This document shows, in pieces, positions 17,524 to 26,312 of a DNA stretch of 64,000 nucleotides. The translations under genes and the position numbers were made by a program. Below the pieces are notes generated by a model. That model was not told where the DNA came from. It did not search any database and saw only the letters and a list, made by a program, of their open reading frames with translations. Position 1 is the stretch's first letter, and each line of letters begins with the position of its first letter. The stretch spans positions 1,270,001 to 1,334,000 of the forward strand of contig NZ_CP013355.1 in assembly GCF_001543325.1 (NCBI RefSeq), given 5' to 3'. The stretch is from Lutibacter profundi. Its GTDB lineage: Bacteria; Bacteroidota; Bacteroidia; Flavobacteriales; Flavobacteriaceae.

Positions 17524-19644
17524 ATGATGAATAGAAAATTTAAACTAATATTGCCAATACTTTTTGTTTTTAGCTTATTTACAAGCTTTCAAACAAGTGA
17601 AAATACAATTAATACAGATCCAAAAGACAAACTTTTAATTACTATTTTAAGGTATGTACTTACAGAAGGACACTATAAACCTCAAAAAATTGATGATGCT
17701 TTTTCTGAAAAAGTATATACTCGTTTTTTAGAGGGATTAGACCCTTCTAAACGTTATTTTTTACAATCTGATATTGATGAATTTTCAAAGTACAAAACTC
17801 AAATTGATGATCAAATTAATAGTGAAGATTTGTCATTCTTTGTTTTAGTTTATAATCGATTTAAACAACGGGTTCATGAATCTGAATCTTTTTACAAACA
17901 ACTATTAGCGCATAAATTTAATTTTGACAAGAATGAAACTATAGATGTAGCTTATAAAAATTTAACTTATGCCAAAAATTCAGATGAAATAATAAACACT
18001 TGGCGTAAGCAGTTAAAGTTCAGTACATTATCTAGATTATATGATAAAATAGCTGCTGAAAACGACAAGAAAAAGGAAGATAAAACATATCGCGTAAAAT
18101 CATTTGACATTCTTGAAAAAGAAGCTAGAGAAGCAACATTAGAAAATATGAGTGATTATTTTCAACGTGTTGAAGAGTTAACTTACTCTGATTGGTTTTC
18201 ATCCTATATAAATAGTATTGCTGAAGAATTTGACCCACACACAACCTACTTTGACCCAACGGTGAAGAAACGCTTTGATATTTCAATGGCCGGAAAATTG
18301 GAGGGAATTGGCGCAAGACTTACAAAGAAAAATGATTATACCAAAGTAATTGAACTAATTTCTGGTGGCCCAGCTTGGAAACAAGGAGACTTAGAGGTTG
18401 GAGATTTAATTTTAAAAGTAGCACAAGGTAATGAAAAGCCAGTTGATATTGTTGGAATGCGTTTAGACGATGCCATTGAATTTATAAAAGGGAAAAAAGG
18501 TACCGAGGTTAAACTTACGCTTAAAAAATTAGACGGAACAATTAAAGTAATATCAATTATAAGAGATGTTGTTGAACTAGAGGAAACATTTGTTAAATCA
18601 AGTATTGTAAAAAAAGAAGGAAGAACATTTGGAGTTATTAATTTACCTAAATTTTATATTGATTTTGATGAAAAAAACTATAGAAATTCCGCAACAGATA
18701 TGGCTCAAGAAATTGAACGCTTAAAGAAAGAAAATATTGAAGGCATAGTTCTTGATTTAAGAAATAATGGTGGTGGGTCTTTAAAAACAGCTATAGAGAT
18801 TTCTGGTTTATTTATTAATAAAGGACCTGTTGTTCAAGTAAAATATAGAGATAGAAAACCTAACGTTAAAAGAGATATAGACCCTAGAATGCAGTGGAAT
18901 GGCCCTTTGGTAGTATTGGTTAACGAATTATCAGCTTCTGCATCAGAAATTTTTGCTGCTGCAATGCAAGATTATGGTAGAGCTGTAATTATTGGAGGAA
19001 AACAAACTTATGGTAAAGGAACTGTACAAAGTGTTTTAGACCTTAACAGATATCATAATTTAAATGAGGATATTGGAGCTTTAAAAATGACTATTCAAAA
19101 GTTTTATAGAATTAATGGTGGTTCTACACAACTAGAAGGTGTACACTCTGACATTATGTTACCAGACAGATATACTTATATGAATATTGGTGAACGTGAC
19201 TTAGAAAATCCCTTAAAATTTGACAAAGTTGAACCTGCCAACTATACCTTTTGGAATAATTATGAAAATTTTAACCAAACAATTAACAGAAGTAAGAAAC
19301 GAATTTCCAATAATAACTACTTTAAATTAATTGATCAGAATGCAAAGTGGCTGAAAAAATCTCAGGATGATACAGTTATATATTTGAATTATAAAGCCTA
19401 TGAAAAAGATTTAGAATATCACAAAAATCAATCTTTAAAATATAAAGCTATTGGTGATTACACCTCTAATTTAACATATACATCCCCTCTATATGAAAAA
19501 GTGTTGTTACAAAACGATAAGGATTTAGCTGAAAAACGTGAAGCTTGGCATAAAAATTTAAAAAATGATATTTATGTTGAAGAAGCATTAAACGTTTTAA
19601 GTGATTTAAAAATAAAACCACAAGATCAATTAGTTAAAAATTAA
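17524..19644 (+). CDS. prc: Carboxy-terminal processing peptidase (tail-specific protease, S41)
   Basis: A protein of about 706 residues starting at ATG 17524 or 17527 (a TTG at 17512 also keeps the frame). After a signal peptide comes the Prc N-terminal helical domain with FLEGLDPSKRYFLQSDI, then a PDZ domain at about residues 240-325 (GIGARLTKKNDY...GDLILKV). The S41 protease follows, with the catalytic serine in NELSASASEIFAAA and lysine in TYGKGTVQS. A C-terminal DUF3340-like helical region closes it. It degrades tagged or misfolded periplasmic proteins. A strong terminator follows. Confidence 0.95.
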   Translation: MMNRKFKLILPILFVFSLFTSFQTSENTINTDPKDKLLITILRYVLTEGHYKPQKIDDAFSEKVYTRFLEGLDPSKRYFLQSDIDEFSKYKTQIDDQINSEDLSFFVLVYNRFKQRVHESESFYKQLLAHKFNFDKNETIDVAYKNLTYAKNSDEIINTWRKQLKFSTLSRLYDKIAAENDKKKEDKTYRVKSFDILEKEAREATLENMSDYFQRVEELTYSDWFSSYINSIAEEFDPHTTYFDPTVKKRFDISMAGKLEGIGARLTKKNDYTKVIELISGGPAWKQGDLEVGDLILKVAQGNEKPVDIVGMRLDDAIEFIKGKKGTEVKLTLKKLDGTIKVISIIRDVVELEETFVKSSIVKKEGRTFGVINLPKFYIDFDEKNYRNSATDMAQEIERLKKENIEGIVLDLRNNGGGSLKTAIEISGLFINKGPVVQVKYRDRKPNVKRDIDPRMQWNGPLVVLVNELSASASEIFAAAMQDYGRAVIIGGKQTYGKGTVQSVLDLNRYHNLNEDIGALKMTIQKFYRINGGSTQLEGVHSDIMLPDRYTYMNIGERDLENPLKFDKVEPANYTFWNNYENFNQTINRSKKRISNNNYFKLIDQNAKWLKKSQDDTVIYLNYKAYEKDLEYHKNQSLKYKAIGDYTSNLTYTSPLYEKVLLQNDKDLAEKREAWHKNLKNDIYVEEALNVLSDLKIKPQDQLVKN

Positions 19645-19679
19645 ACTTTACTTTTTTTAAAACAACGTTTATTTCTCTC

Positions 19680-19722
19680 AAAAAACCCTCAAAAAACATG
19701 ATTTGTTTTTTGAGGGTTTTTT
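19680..19722 (+). terminator. Rho-independent terminator after prc
   Basis: AAAAAACCCTCAAAAAACAT followed by GATTTGTTTTTTGAGGGTTTTTT forms a strong stem with a T tract, 36 bp past the prc stop. Confidence 0.92.
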
Positions 19723-19861
19723 ATTCTGTTGAAAGAAAAAAGAACTATACATTACAACCCTAAATTTAAAAACTTTATCGAATCAAAAGGTTAGTTAATC
19801 TAATAGCTATTTTTTAAAGCACCCTTTCTTAATAAGTTTGTTTTACAAATAGCAAACCCAC

Positions 19862-20641
19862 ATGCATCCAGAATTGTTTAATTTTTATTTACCTTTTTAC
19901 ACCCATAATGTAACTGTTTACACCTATGCATTTTGCATTGTTATTGGTACATTATTAGCCTCGCTTTATACAAAATGGAGAGCAAAAAAAGACTTAAACA
20001 TAATTAACCTACCAAACACATTTTTCTACATTATTTTTATAGCTGGTTTTATTGGTGGAAAATTATTTTTCTACTTAGAAAGGCCTGTACATTTTTGGAG
20101 TAACCCAAAATTGATGCTCGATAATTTTTCTGGCGGATTTGTATTTTATGGTTCGTTTATAACCACTATTCCAATTGTTATTTGGTATTTAAAAAAGCGA
20201 AAAATATCGGTATTACCAATGCTAGATATTTTAGCAATTACCACCATAATAGTACATAGTATTGGTAGAATTGGTTGCTTTAATGCTGGTTGCTGTTATG
20301 GTTCCCCAACAAATAGCTTATTTGGTATTGTGTTTCCTACATCAAATAATGTAGCTGTACATCCAACTCAATTATACGAAGCAACTACCTTAATTTTATT
20401 AGCAATTTTGCTTCTTTATATAAAAAAACATCAACAATTTAAAGGGCAATTATTCTTGCTTTATATTGGAATGTATGCAATTTCAAGAGCAATATTAGAA
20501 CTTTTTAGAGGAGATAAAAGAGGTTTTATTATTGAAGAAATTCTATCTCACTCTCAATTTATAGCGCTACTAATCTTACTTACATCATTATTCTTTTACA
20601 AAAAATTAAAAACGAAAAACAAATTAATCCTTAATAACTAA
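19862..20641 (+). CDS. Lgt-family membrane protein with cysteine-rich variant motif
   Basis: A 259-residue, about seven-helix protein of the prolipoprotein diacylglyceryl transferase family. The Lgt signature is present in altered form, GRIGCFNAGCCYG, where E. coli Lgt has GRxGNFxNxExxG. HPTQLYE is conserved, but the catalytic-histidine segment (FHGG in E. coli) reads FYGS. So R of GR-x-G is kept while the N, E and H positions differ. This Cys-rich subclass also occurs elsewhere and its enzymology is not clear to me. It lies 4 bp before a lipoprotein gene. Confidence 0.85.
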   Translation: MHPELFNFYLPFYTHNVTVYTYAFCIVIGTLLASLYTKWRAKKDLNIINLPNTFFYIIFIAGFIGGKLFFYLERPVHFWSNPKLMLDNFSGGFVFYGSFITTIPIVIWYLKKRKISVLPMLDILAITTIIVHSIGRIGCFNAGCCYGSPTNSLFGIVFPTSNNVAVHPTQLYEATTLILLAILLLYIKKHQQFKGQLFLLYIGMYAISRAILELFRGDKRGFIIEEILSHSQFIALLILLTSLFFYKKLKTKNKLILNN

Positions 20642-20645
20642 AAAA

Positions 20646-21329
20646 ATGAAAAAAAGTATTTTAAACATTGGAGTACCTATAACTTTATTAATAATAGCCA
20701 TATTTATAATTGGGCCAGCCTGTACGGGAGATCCAGACGAATATAGCTACAATTGGTGGCCTGATACAGATTTAGATGGATTTGGAGATTCATATGAAAA
20801 TCCGGTTGTAGCAACCAATAATAATGCTCCTTCAAACTATGTAAGAGACAATTCAGACTGTGATGACAGTAATGCAACTATATATCCAGAAGCAACTGAA
20901 ATACCAGATAATACTATTGATGAAGATTGTAATGACTTATATGGGTATACTTTTTATGCAGACAAAGATGGTGATGGCTTTGGAGCTGGAAGTCCAGTGA
21001 TTCTTGATTTAGATTTAGGTGCTAATACACCCGATAATTATGCAACTAACGATGCTGATTGTGATGATGACAATGCTGCGATAAATCCTTTAGCTGATGA
21101 AATTGCAGGAAATGGTATAGATGACAATTGCGATGGAAATATAGATGTTGTTGAATATTATATTGATGCTGATGGTGATGGTTATGGATCAACTGCCTTT
21201 GCTGCAGCACAAGGTGTTACCAACAACATAGATTGTGATGATACAAACGATGAAATTCACCCGTATGCACAGGAGAAGAACAACGGTATTGATGATGATT
21301 GTGATGGTTTGATTGATGAAGGATATTAA
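20646..21329 (+). CDS. MopE-like metal-binding lipoprotein
   Basis: A 227-residue protein with an N-terminal hydrophobic segment and lipobox GPAC (cysteine at about residue 26). It contains three copies of a roughly 60-residue acidic module. Each begins D-x-D-x-DGFG or DGYG and contains a DCDD-x-N-x-x-I-x-P-x-A-x-E motif ending in GIDD-x-CDG. This is the putative metal-binding MopE repeat, likely calcium or copper. It starts 4 bp after the Lgt-like gene, a tightly coupled pair of acyltransferase-like protein and lipoprotein. Confidence 0.88.
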   Translation: MKKSILNIGVPITLLIIAIFIIGPACTGDPDEYSYNWWPDTDLDGFGDSYENPVVATNNNAPSNYVRDNSDCDDSNATIYPEATEIPDNTIDEDCNDLYGYTFYADKDGDGFGAGSPVILDLDLGANTPDNYATNDADCDDDNAAINPLADEIAGNGIDDNCDGNIDVVEYYIDADGDGYGSTAFAAAQGVTNNIDCDDTNDEIHPYAQEKNNGIDDDCDGLIDEGY

Positions 21330-21437
21330 AATATAAAGTACTATATAAATTCGTTGTGTATAATTATTAAAAACTAATTACGCGCAACGGGTATTTTATT
21401 GACAAAGAGCATAACAACAATTTAAAATTAAATAAAA

Positions 21438-21872
21438 ATGAAAAAATTACTAAAAACACTCTTATTATTTACAGTAACATGCGCACTTATAAATTGTGAT
21501 AACGACAACGGTAATGCAGCAAACGAAACGGCATGTAATTATGAAGGTTTTACTTTTTTAGATACTAATGACAATACACAAACTTTAATACCAGAAACAG
21601 ATTTAGTAACAGATTTTTTTCCAAATAATGGCGGCCCAGGAATTGCAGCAGTAGAAATTTATGGAGGAAACCCTTTTGTAGTATTTACAACAAATGCAGT
21701 TACTGTAGGAGCTACTGAAAATATAAATTTACTTATCAATGGTAATACATATCCAGTTACAGTTACTTGTCAAAGAGCTGGTACTTTAGTAGGAGAAGAA
21801 TTTAGGTTTGATGTAACTGCTAACAATGTTGAAGCAGAATATTGCGTTGTAATTGATAGTGTAAATCCTTAA
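21438..21872 (+). CDS. Small outer-surface-type lipoprotein of unknown function
   Basis: A 144-residue lipoprotein with signal MKKLLKTLLLFTVTCALINC (lipobox LINC) followed by DNDNGN, an acidic tether typical of Bacteroidota surface-exported lipoproteins. The mature domain has two further cysteines (TACNYEG and VTCQRAG) that could pair, and a beta-rich pattern. No family recognised. It is 108 bp after the MopE-like gene and may share the transcript. Confidence 0.75.
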   Translation: MKKLLKTLLLFTVTCALINCDNDNGNAANETACNYEGFTFLDTNDNTQTLIPETDLVTDFFPNNGGPGIAAVEIYGGNPFVVFTTNAVTVGATENINLLINGNTYPVTVTCQRAGTLVGEEFRFDVTANNVEAEYCVVIDSVNP

Positions 21873-22064
21873 CAATTAAGTTAGAAATAAACTGAAAGCC
21901 CTAAAACAGTGTAGGTTTTAAATTTAGAAATTAAAACCTAAAAAGGGTAAATAATTTTAAAAGAAAAAACGGTGATAAAAATTGTAAATTTACCAACATC
22001 AGAAGATGTTTATTCAAAAAAAACTAAAAAATAATCTATAAGAAGAATTAATTAAACTTGCTAT

Positions 22065-25010
22065 TTGAAACACAAGAAACTCCATAGTACTATTATTTTC
22101 ACATTATTAATATGGGGTTTTTTTTCTGTTCATACTATATTTTTAAAGAAGTCAGAAAGTATAGTAAAAAAAGGAATTGCATTTTTTATGTTACTTTTTA
22201 CTTTTACTATTTCATTTGCTCAAAAATATACCAATTACACAACAAAGAACGGTTTACCTAGCAATCATATTTACACCATTTTACAAGATTCCGATGATTT
22301 TATTTGGTTTTTAACCGATAAAGGAATGGTGAAATTTAATGGTAACAATTTTAAAGTATTTACCACAAAGCAAGGCTTACCTAATAATGATGCATGGGAT
22401 GGTTTTACAACACCCGACAGTAAACTTTGGTACTTATCAAAAGCTTCAAAACTTGGCTATATAGAAAATGACAGTGTGCATTCTTTTCCAAATAATGATG
22501 ATGAGAAAATAATAAATCCTATTTTTTCAAGCCAAATTGGAAATAATGTTTACCCAACAGGACCTAAAAATACGTATAAACTTATTAATGGAAAATGGGA
22601 AGTGCAAGAATTTAACAAGACTAAAATTATAGATAAAACAATCATTTACAACAAAAAAATAAGTCAAATTTCAATTAATTTCAAACAAGACACTTTAAAT
22701 ATTATTAATAAAAAAAATACTATTATTAAACAGATTGCTGTACGCAACTTATTGAAACACCTTTCTGTAAGAGGGCAAATTACCGATAGTTTATTTACTT
22801 GGGTTTCAGAAAAAGAGTATTTAATTTTAAACCTTAATACATTAAAATTAAAGAATTTCTTATTTAAAGATGAAATAGGATTAGAAACTGTAAAACACGC
22901 ACGTATTAATTTAATAAACAACAAATTACAAATAACAGGGGCTGGATTTGTTGGGTTTTTAGACGATAAACTACATATTAAAGATCCTTTTTACTTTCCG
23001 AGTGAACTAAAATCACACTTTGCTTTAATTGATAAAAATAACGCTATTTGGTTTGCTACTTTTTCAAACGGAGTTTACAAACTTCCTTATGTGAAACGCA
23101 CTGTTAGTTATTCATTAAACAATCAAAAAACCGGGAGATTAAGTGTTACAAATAACGGAATTTATACAACTTGCTTTAATAAAGGGTTTTATAAAATGGA
23201 TACAGTAACAAATAAATTTAACCTTTTTTTAAAAGAAGAAGAATTCCCTTTTAGAGTTAAAGAAATTAAAGAACTAAACACCGTGTTTTTTCCCTCAAAT
23301 TATAAACTACGTTATTTCAAAAATAAAAAACTAACAACAGTTGATTATAGAAAATCAGGTGAATTTTTAAATGGTGTTGCTAACCAACTCATTTATCACA
23401 ATACGAATTTATACAGTATATTTGCTTTTGGGGTTAATAAACTAAACACCAAAACTTTTACAATAGAAAAAGAATATTTACAATCTGGCTGTAACTATTT
23501 ATTTGCTTTTAACAACCAGTTATTAATTGCTACTAATAATGGTTTAAAAGAATTAAAAAACGATCGTATAATTGACGTGAAATTAAACAATAATCATTTT
23601 AACAAATCTATTTTATCTTTAAATAAAATTTCTTCTCACCAGTTTTTAATAAATACGGATGGTTTTGGGAGTTACATTTCCAATTTTAATACCATAACTC
23701 AATTACCAAATTCTGAATTTTTAACCGTTGAAAATGCTTTTATTGATACTAATGATATTTGGTTAGCTACCAATGAAGGGATTTTAAAATACACCAAAAT
23801 TAAGGAAACATACAAATTCATAAAAAAATTAAATTCAAACAATGGCCTTCCTTCAAATATTGTTAATGATATTTTAATTCGTAAAAATAAAATTATAGCG
23901 AGTACCAATAATGGTATTGTAATACTTCCAAAAGACCAAGAAAATATATCACAATTTTTAACCATATATTTAGAAAACGCTAACTATAATAATCAAAAAA
24001 TAACAGGGGAAAATTCAACTTTCAACTATAAAAATGATAACACTATTACATTTTCAGTTTCAAGTATAAATTTTGATGAAAATGTTTCAAAATTAAATTA
24101 CAACTACAAACTATCACCCGTTCAAAAAAACTGGATTAATACCACATCTACAACTATAAACTTTACTGATTTACCGCCAAACAACTATAATTTAGAACTA
24201 GAAGCACAGGGGATTACTAAAAATTACACATTTAGAATAACACCTTTATGGTATCAACACACTATTTCAAAAATTGGAATTTCACTACTAATATTAGTGT
24301 TTTTAAGCTTTTTATTACTCAAAATTAGAAATAGAGAATTAGCTAAAAAAACAGCAAAATTAAATACACAAAAACAATTAGCTGAATATGAGTTGCATGC
24401 GTTACGATCACAAATGAACCCTCACTTTGTGTTTAATTCCCTAAATGCTATTCAATATTACATCACAAAAAATGAAATTGAATTATCTGAAAAATATTTA
24501 GTGCGATTTTCTAGATTGATTCGTAAATTCTTCGATTTTTCAAGAGACAAATTTATAACTTTAGAACAGGAAATTTCTTTACTAAAAAATTACTTAGAAG
24601 TTGAAAAAATGCGTTTTGGCAAAGATTTCAACTACAAATTTAACATTGATAAAACACTAAATTTAAACGAACAAAAAATCCCCACAATGCTTTTACAACC
24701 CATTGTTGAAAATGCGGTTAATCACGGTTTATTTCATAATGAAGGTAAAGGGTTAATTAAAATTGAATTTTTAAAAAACCCTTTGCATGATTTTGTTGTA
24801 AAAATATCAGACAATGGTGTTGGGCTTAAAAAAGCCAAAGAAATAAGAGAAAACTCGATAAAAACACACATTTCAAAATCTAGTGAAATCATTCAAAACA
24901 GAATAGAATTATTGAACCAATCTAAAGCGTGGTTTATAACGTATTCTATTCAAGAATTGCAAAATTCAACGGGTACAATTGTTCAACTAACTTTTACAAA
25001 TAATGAGTAA
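22065..25010 (+). CDS. Propeller-domain sensor histidine kinase (LytS/His_kinase type)
   Basis: About 981 residues from a TTG codon at 22065. No well-placed ATG precedes the signal-like segment MLLFTFTISFAQ, so the exact start is uncertain. The periplasmic sensor is a two-component regulator propeller (first repeat NGLPSNHIYTILQDSDDFIWF) followed by a Y_Y_Y-type domain (about residues 655-725). A membrane helix follows at about 732-752. The kinase part has QMNPHFVFNSLNAIQYY with phospho-acceptor His787 and a GHKL ATPase (LLQPIVENAVNHG, SDNGVGL). It overlaps the LytTR regulator gene by 8 bp. Confidence 0.92.
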   Translation: MKHKKLHSTIIFTLLIWGFFSVHTIFLKKSESIVKKGIAFFMLLFTFTISFAQKYTNYTTKNGLPSNHIYTILQDSDDFIWFLTDKGMVKFNGNNFKVFTTKQGLPNNDAWDGFTTPDSKLWYLSKASKLGYIENDSVHSFPNNDDEKIINPIFSSQIGNNVYPTGPKNTYKLINGKWEVQEFNKTKIIDKTIIYNKKISQISINFKQDTLNIINKKNTIIKQIAVRNLLKHLSVRGQITDSLFTWVSEKEYLILNLNTLKLKNFLFKDEIGLETVKHARINLINNKLQITGAGFVGFLDDKLHIKDPFYFPSELKSHFALIDKNNAIWFATFSNGVYKLPYVKRTVSYSLNNQKTGRLSVTNNGIYTTCFNKGFYKMDTVTNKFNLFLKEEEFPFRVKEIKELNTVFFPSNYKLRYFKNKKLTTVDYRKSGEFLNGVANQLIYHNTNLYSIFAFGVNKLNTKTFTIEKEYLQSGCNYLFAFNNQLLIATNNGLKELKNDRIIDVKLNNNHFNKSILSLNKISSHQFLINTDGFGSYISNFNTITQLPNSEFLTVENAFIDTNDIWLATNEGILKYTKIKETYKFIKKLNSNNGLPSNIVNDILIRKNKIIASTNNGIVILPKDQENISQFLTIYLENANYNNQKITGENSTFNYKNDNTITFSVSSINFDENVSKLNYNYKLSPVQKNWINTTSTTINFTDLPPNNYNLELEAQGITKNYTFRITPLWYQHTISKIGISLLILVFLSFLLLKIRNRELAKKTAKLNTQKQLAEYELHALRSQMNPHFVFNSLNAIQYYITKNEIELSEKYLVRFSRLIRKFFDFSRDKFITLEQEISLLKNYLEVEKMRFGKDFNYKFNIDKTLNLNEQKIPTMLLQPIVENAVNHGLFHNEGKGLIKIEFLKNPLHDFVVKISDNGVGLKKAKEIRENSIKTHISKSSEIIQNRIELLNQSKAWFITYSIQELQNSTGTIVQLTFTNNE

Positions 25011-25749
25011 TACTATACAAGCAATAATTGTTGATGACGAAAAAAATGCCTTGGAAAGTTTAGCTTTAAAAGTGTCTAAATATTTCCCAAACATTAATAT
25101 AACCCATAAATTTCAAAACCCACAAAAAGCAGTTGAAGAAATAAACAAAAACCATCCACATATTTTATTTTTAGATATTGAAATGCCTGTTTTAAGTGGT
25201 TTTGACGTGTTGTCTAAAATTGAAAATCCTAATTTTGAAATTATTTTTGTAACCGCTTATAACGAATATGCTATTGACGCCATAAAACATTGTGCCATTG
25301 GTTATATTGTAAAACCTATAGATAATGATGAATTAAAAGCTGCTATTGAAAATGCTTTAAAGAATATTAATCAAAAAAGTGCTTTAGAAAAAAACAGACA
25401 ACTTTTAGAAAACTTAGTCTCAAATGGCAACTCAGTTATTGTAATTCCTACTCAAAAAGGGTTGAGCTTTATAAAAACCGATGCTATTATTCGTTTTGAA
25501 GGCATAGATGGTTATACTAAAATTATTTTAACAAATAAAACTACTATTTTAAGTTCGTATAGTATTGGAAAATTCACTAAAACAACTGCTTTACACAATT
25601 TTTACTTAGTGCATAAATCTCATTTTATTAATATAAGTTTTATTAAAGAATATTTAAATGAAGGTTATATTGTATTAACTAATAATGATAAAATTCCAGT
25701 TTCAAAAATAAGACGCATCGAGTTTTTAGAAAAAATTAGAAACAATTAA
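25003..25749 (+). CDS. LytTR-family response regulator
   Basis: A 248-residue regulator with receiver domain (acidic D11-D12, phospho-acceptor D58 in LFLDIEMP, conserved T in VTAYNEY and K in YIVKPI). A C-terminal LytTR DNA-binding domain follows (YLVHKSHFINISFIKEY). The ATG overlaps the end of the kinase gene, so the two are translationally coupled. LytTR regulators usually bind paired direct repeats; candidate target motifs lie directly downstream (see GGTAACAAAA sites), but the link is inferred from position only. Confidence 0.95.
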   Translation: MSNTIQAIIVDDEKNALESLALKVSKYFPNINITHKFQNPQKAVEEINKNHPHILFLDIEMPVLSGFDVLSKIENPNFEIIFVTAYNEYAIDAIKHCAIGYIVKPIDNDELKAAIENALKNINQKSALEKNRQLLENLVSNGNSVIVIPTQKGLSFIKTDAIIRFEGIDGYTKIILTNKTTILSSYSIGKFTKTTALHNFYLVHKSHFINISFIKEYLNEGYIVLTNNDKIPVSKIRRIEFLEKIRNN

Positions 25750-25832
25750 TTATCACTTAAGTCCTCTTTATATTACACTTTCAATATACGTTTAAGAAGT
25801 CCTAAACGCTTTTAGCAATTTAAAAATAAAAC

Positions 25833-25873
25833 CACAACATCAATTAACTAAAAGTTAATGGCGTTTTGTTGTG
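25833..25873 (+). terminator. Stem-loop after LytTR gene
   Basis: CACAACA (25833-25839) pairs with TGTTGTG (25867-25873) and, inside, ATTAACT pairs with AGTTAAT. It is a two-part hairpin 84 bp past the stop, without a strong T tract, so it is only a possible terminator. Confidence 0.45.
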
Positions 25874-25919
25874 TTAACTATATATTTAAGAACACCAAAA
25901 CTGCTATTGAGCTTTAAAA

Positions 25920-26107
25920 CAACACCATAAAATAATTTTAAAATAATTTCGTATAATTGTAATAACAATCTCTAATTAGAAATTAAAAAACTGCTAAATA
26001 GGGTAACAAAATTAAATGATGGTTGATATATACCTAAACAATCATAAACAAATTACTAACTAAAAAATCTACTAATGAAAAAAATTATAACTCTTCTGTT
26101 TTTGTGA
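25920..26107 (+). repeat. Duplicated leader region with truncated signal-peptide relic
   Basis: This segment resembles 36288-36475, the region before and into the HU-barrel gene. The match is strongest from GGTAACAAAATTAAATGAT (26002) through ACAAATTACTAACTAAAAAA to an ATG at 26075, where MKKIITLLFL is followed by TGA (compare MKKIIALLFF at 36444). It is a duplicated promoter and signal-peptide start whose coding part is lost. The rest of 25750-26312 holds the stem-loop above and the upstream region of the next gene. Confidence 0.8.
26002..26020 (+). promoter_or_regulatory. GGTAACAAAA motif, site 1
   Basis: GGTAACAAAATTAAATGAT, 73 bp before the truncated ATG at 26075. Near-identical to site 3 at 36372. 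It could be an operator or part of the transcribed leader. Confidence 0.4.
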
Positions 26108-26267
26108 CAAAAATTATATATAGATGGAAAATTATAGACTTTCATCTTCTTATACAATAACTAATTCTCATAATCTAATCAAACAGTTATTTTATCGAAT
26201 GACTATTTTATTTTAAACAATACAACTATATTTTTGAATTTACCTTTAGAACAATTTCAATATAATA

Positions 26268-26284
26268 GGTAACAAAATTGAAAT
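26268..26284 (+). promoter_or_regulatory. GGTAACAAAA motif, site 2
   Basis: GGTAACAAAATTGAAAT, 45 bp before the TTG start of the outer-membrane barrel gene at 26313. Confidence 0.4.
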
Positions 26285-26312
26285 AAAATTTATATAATTA
26301 AAAAAACGAACC

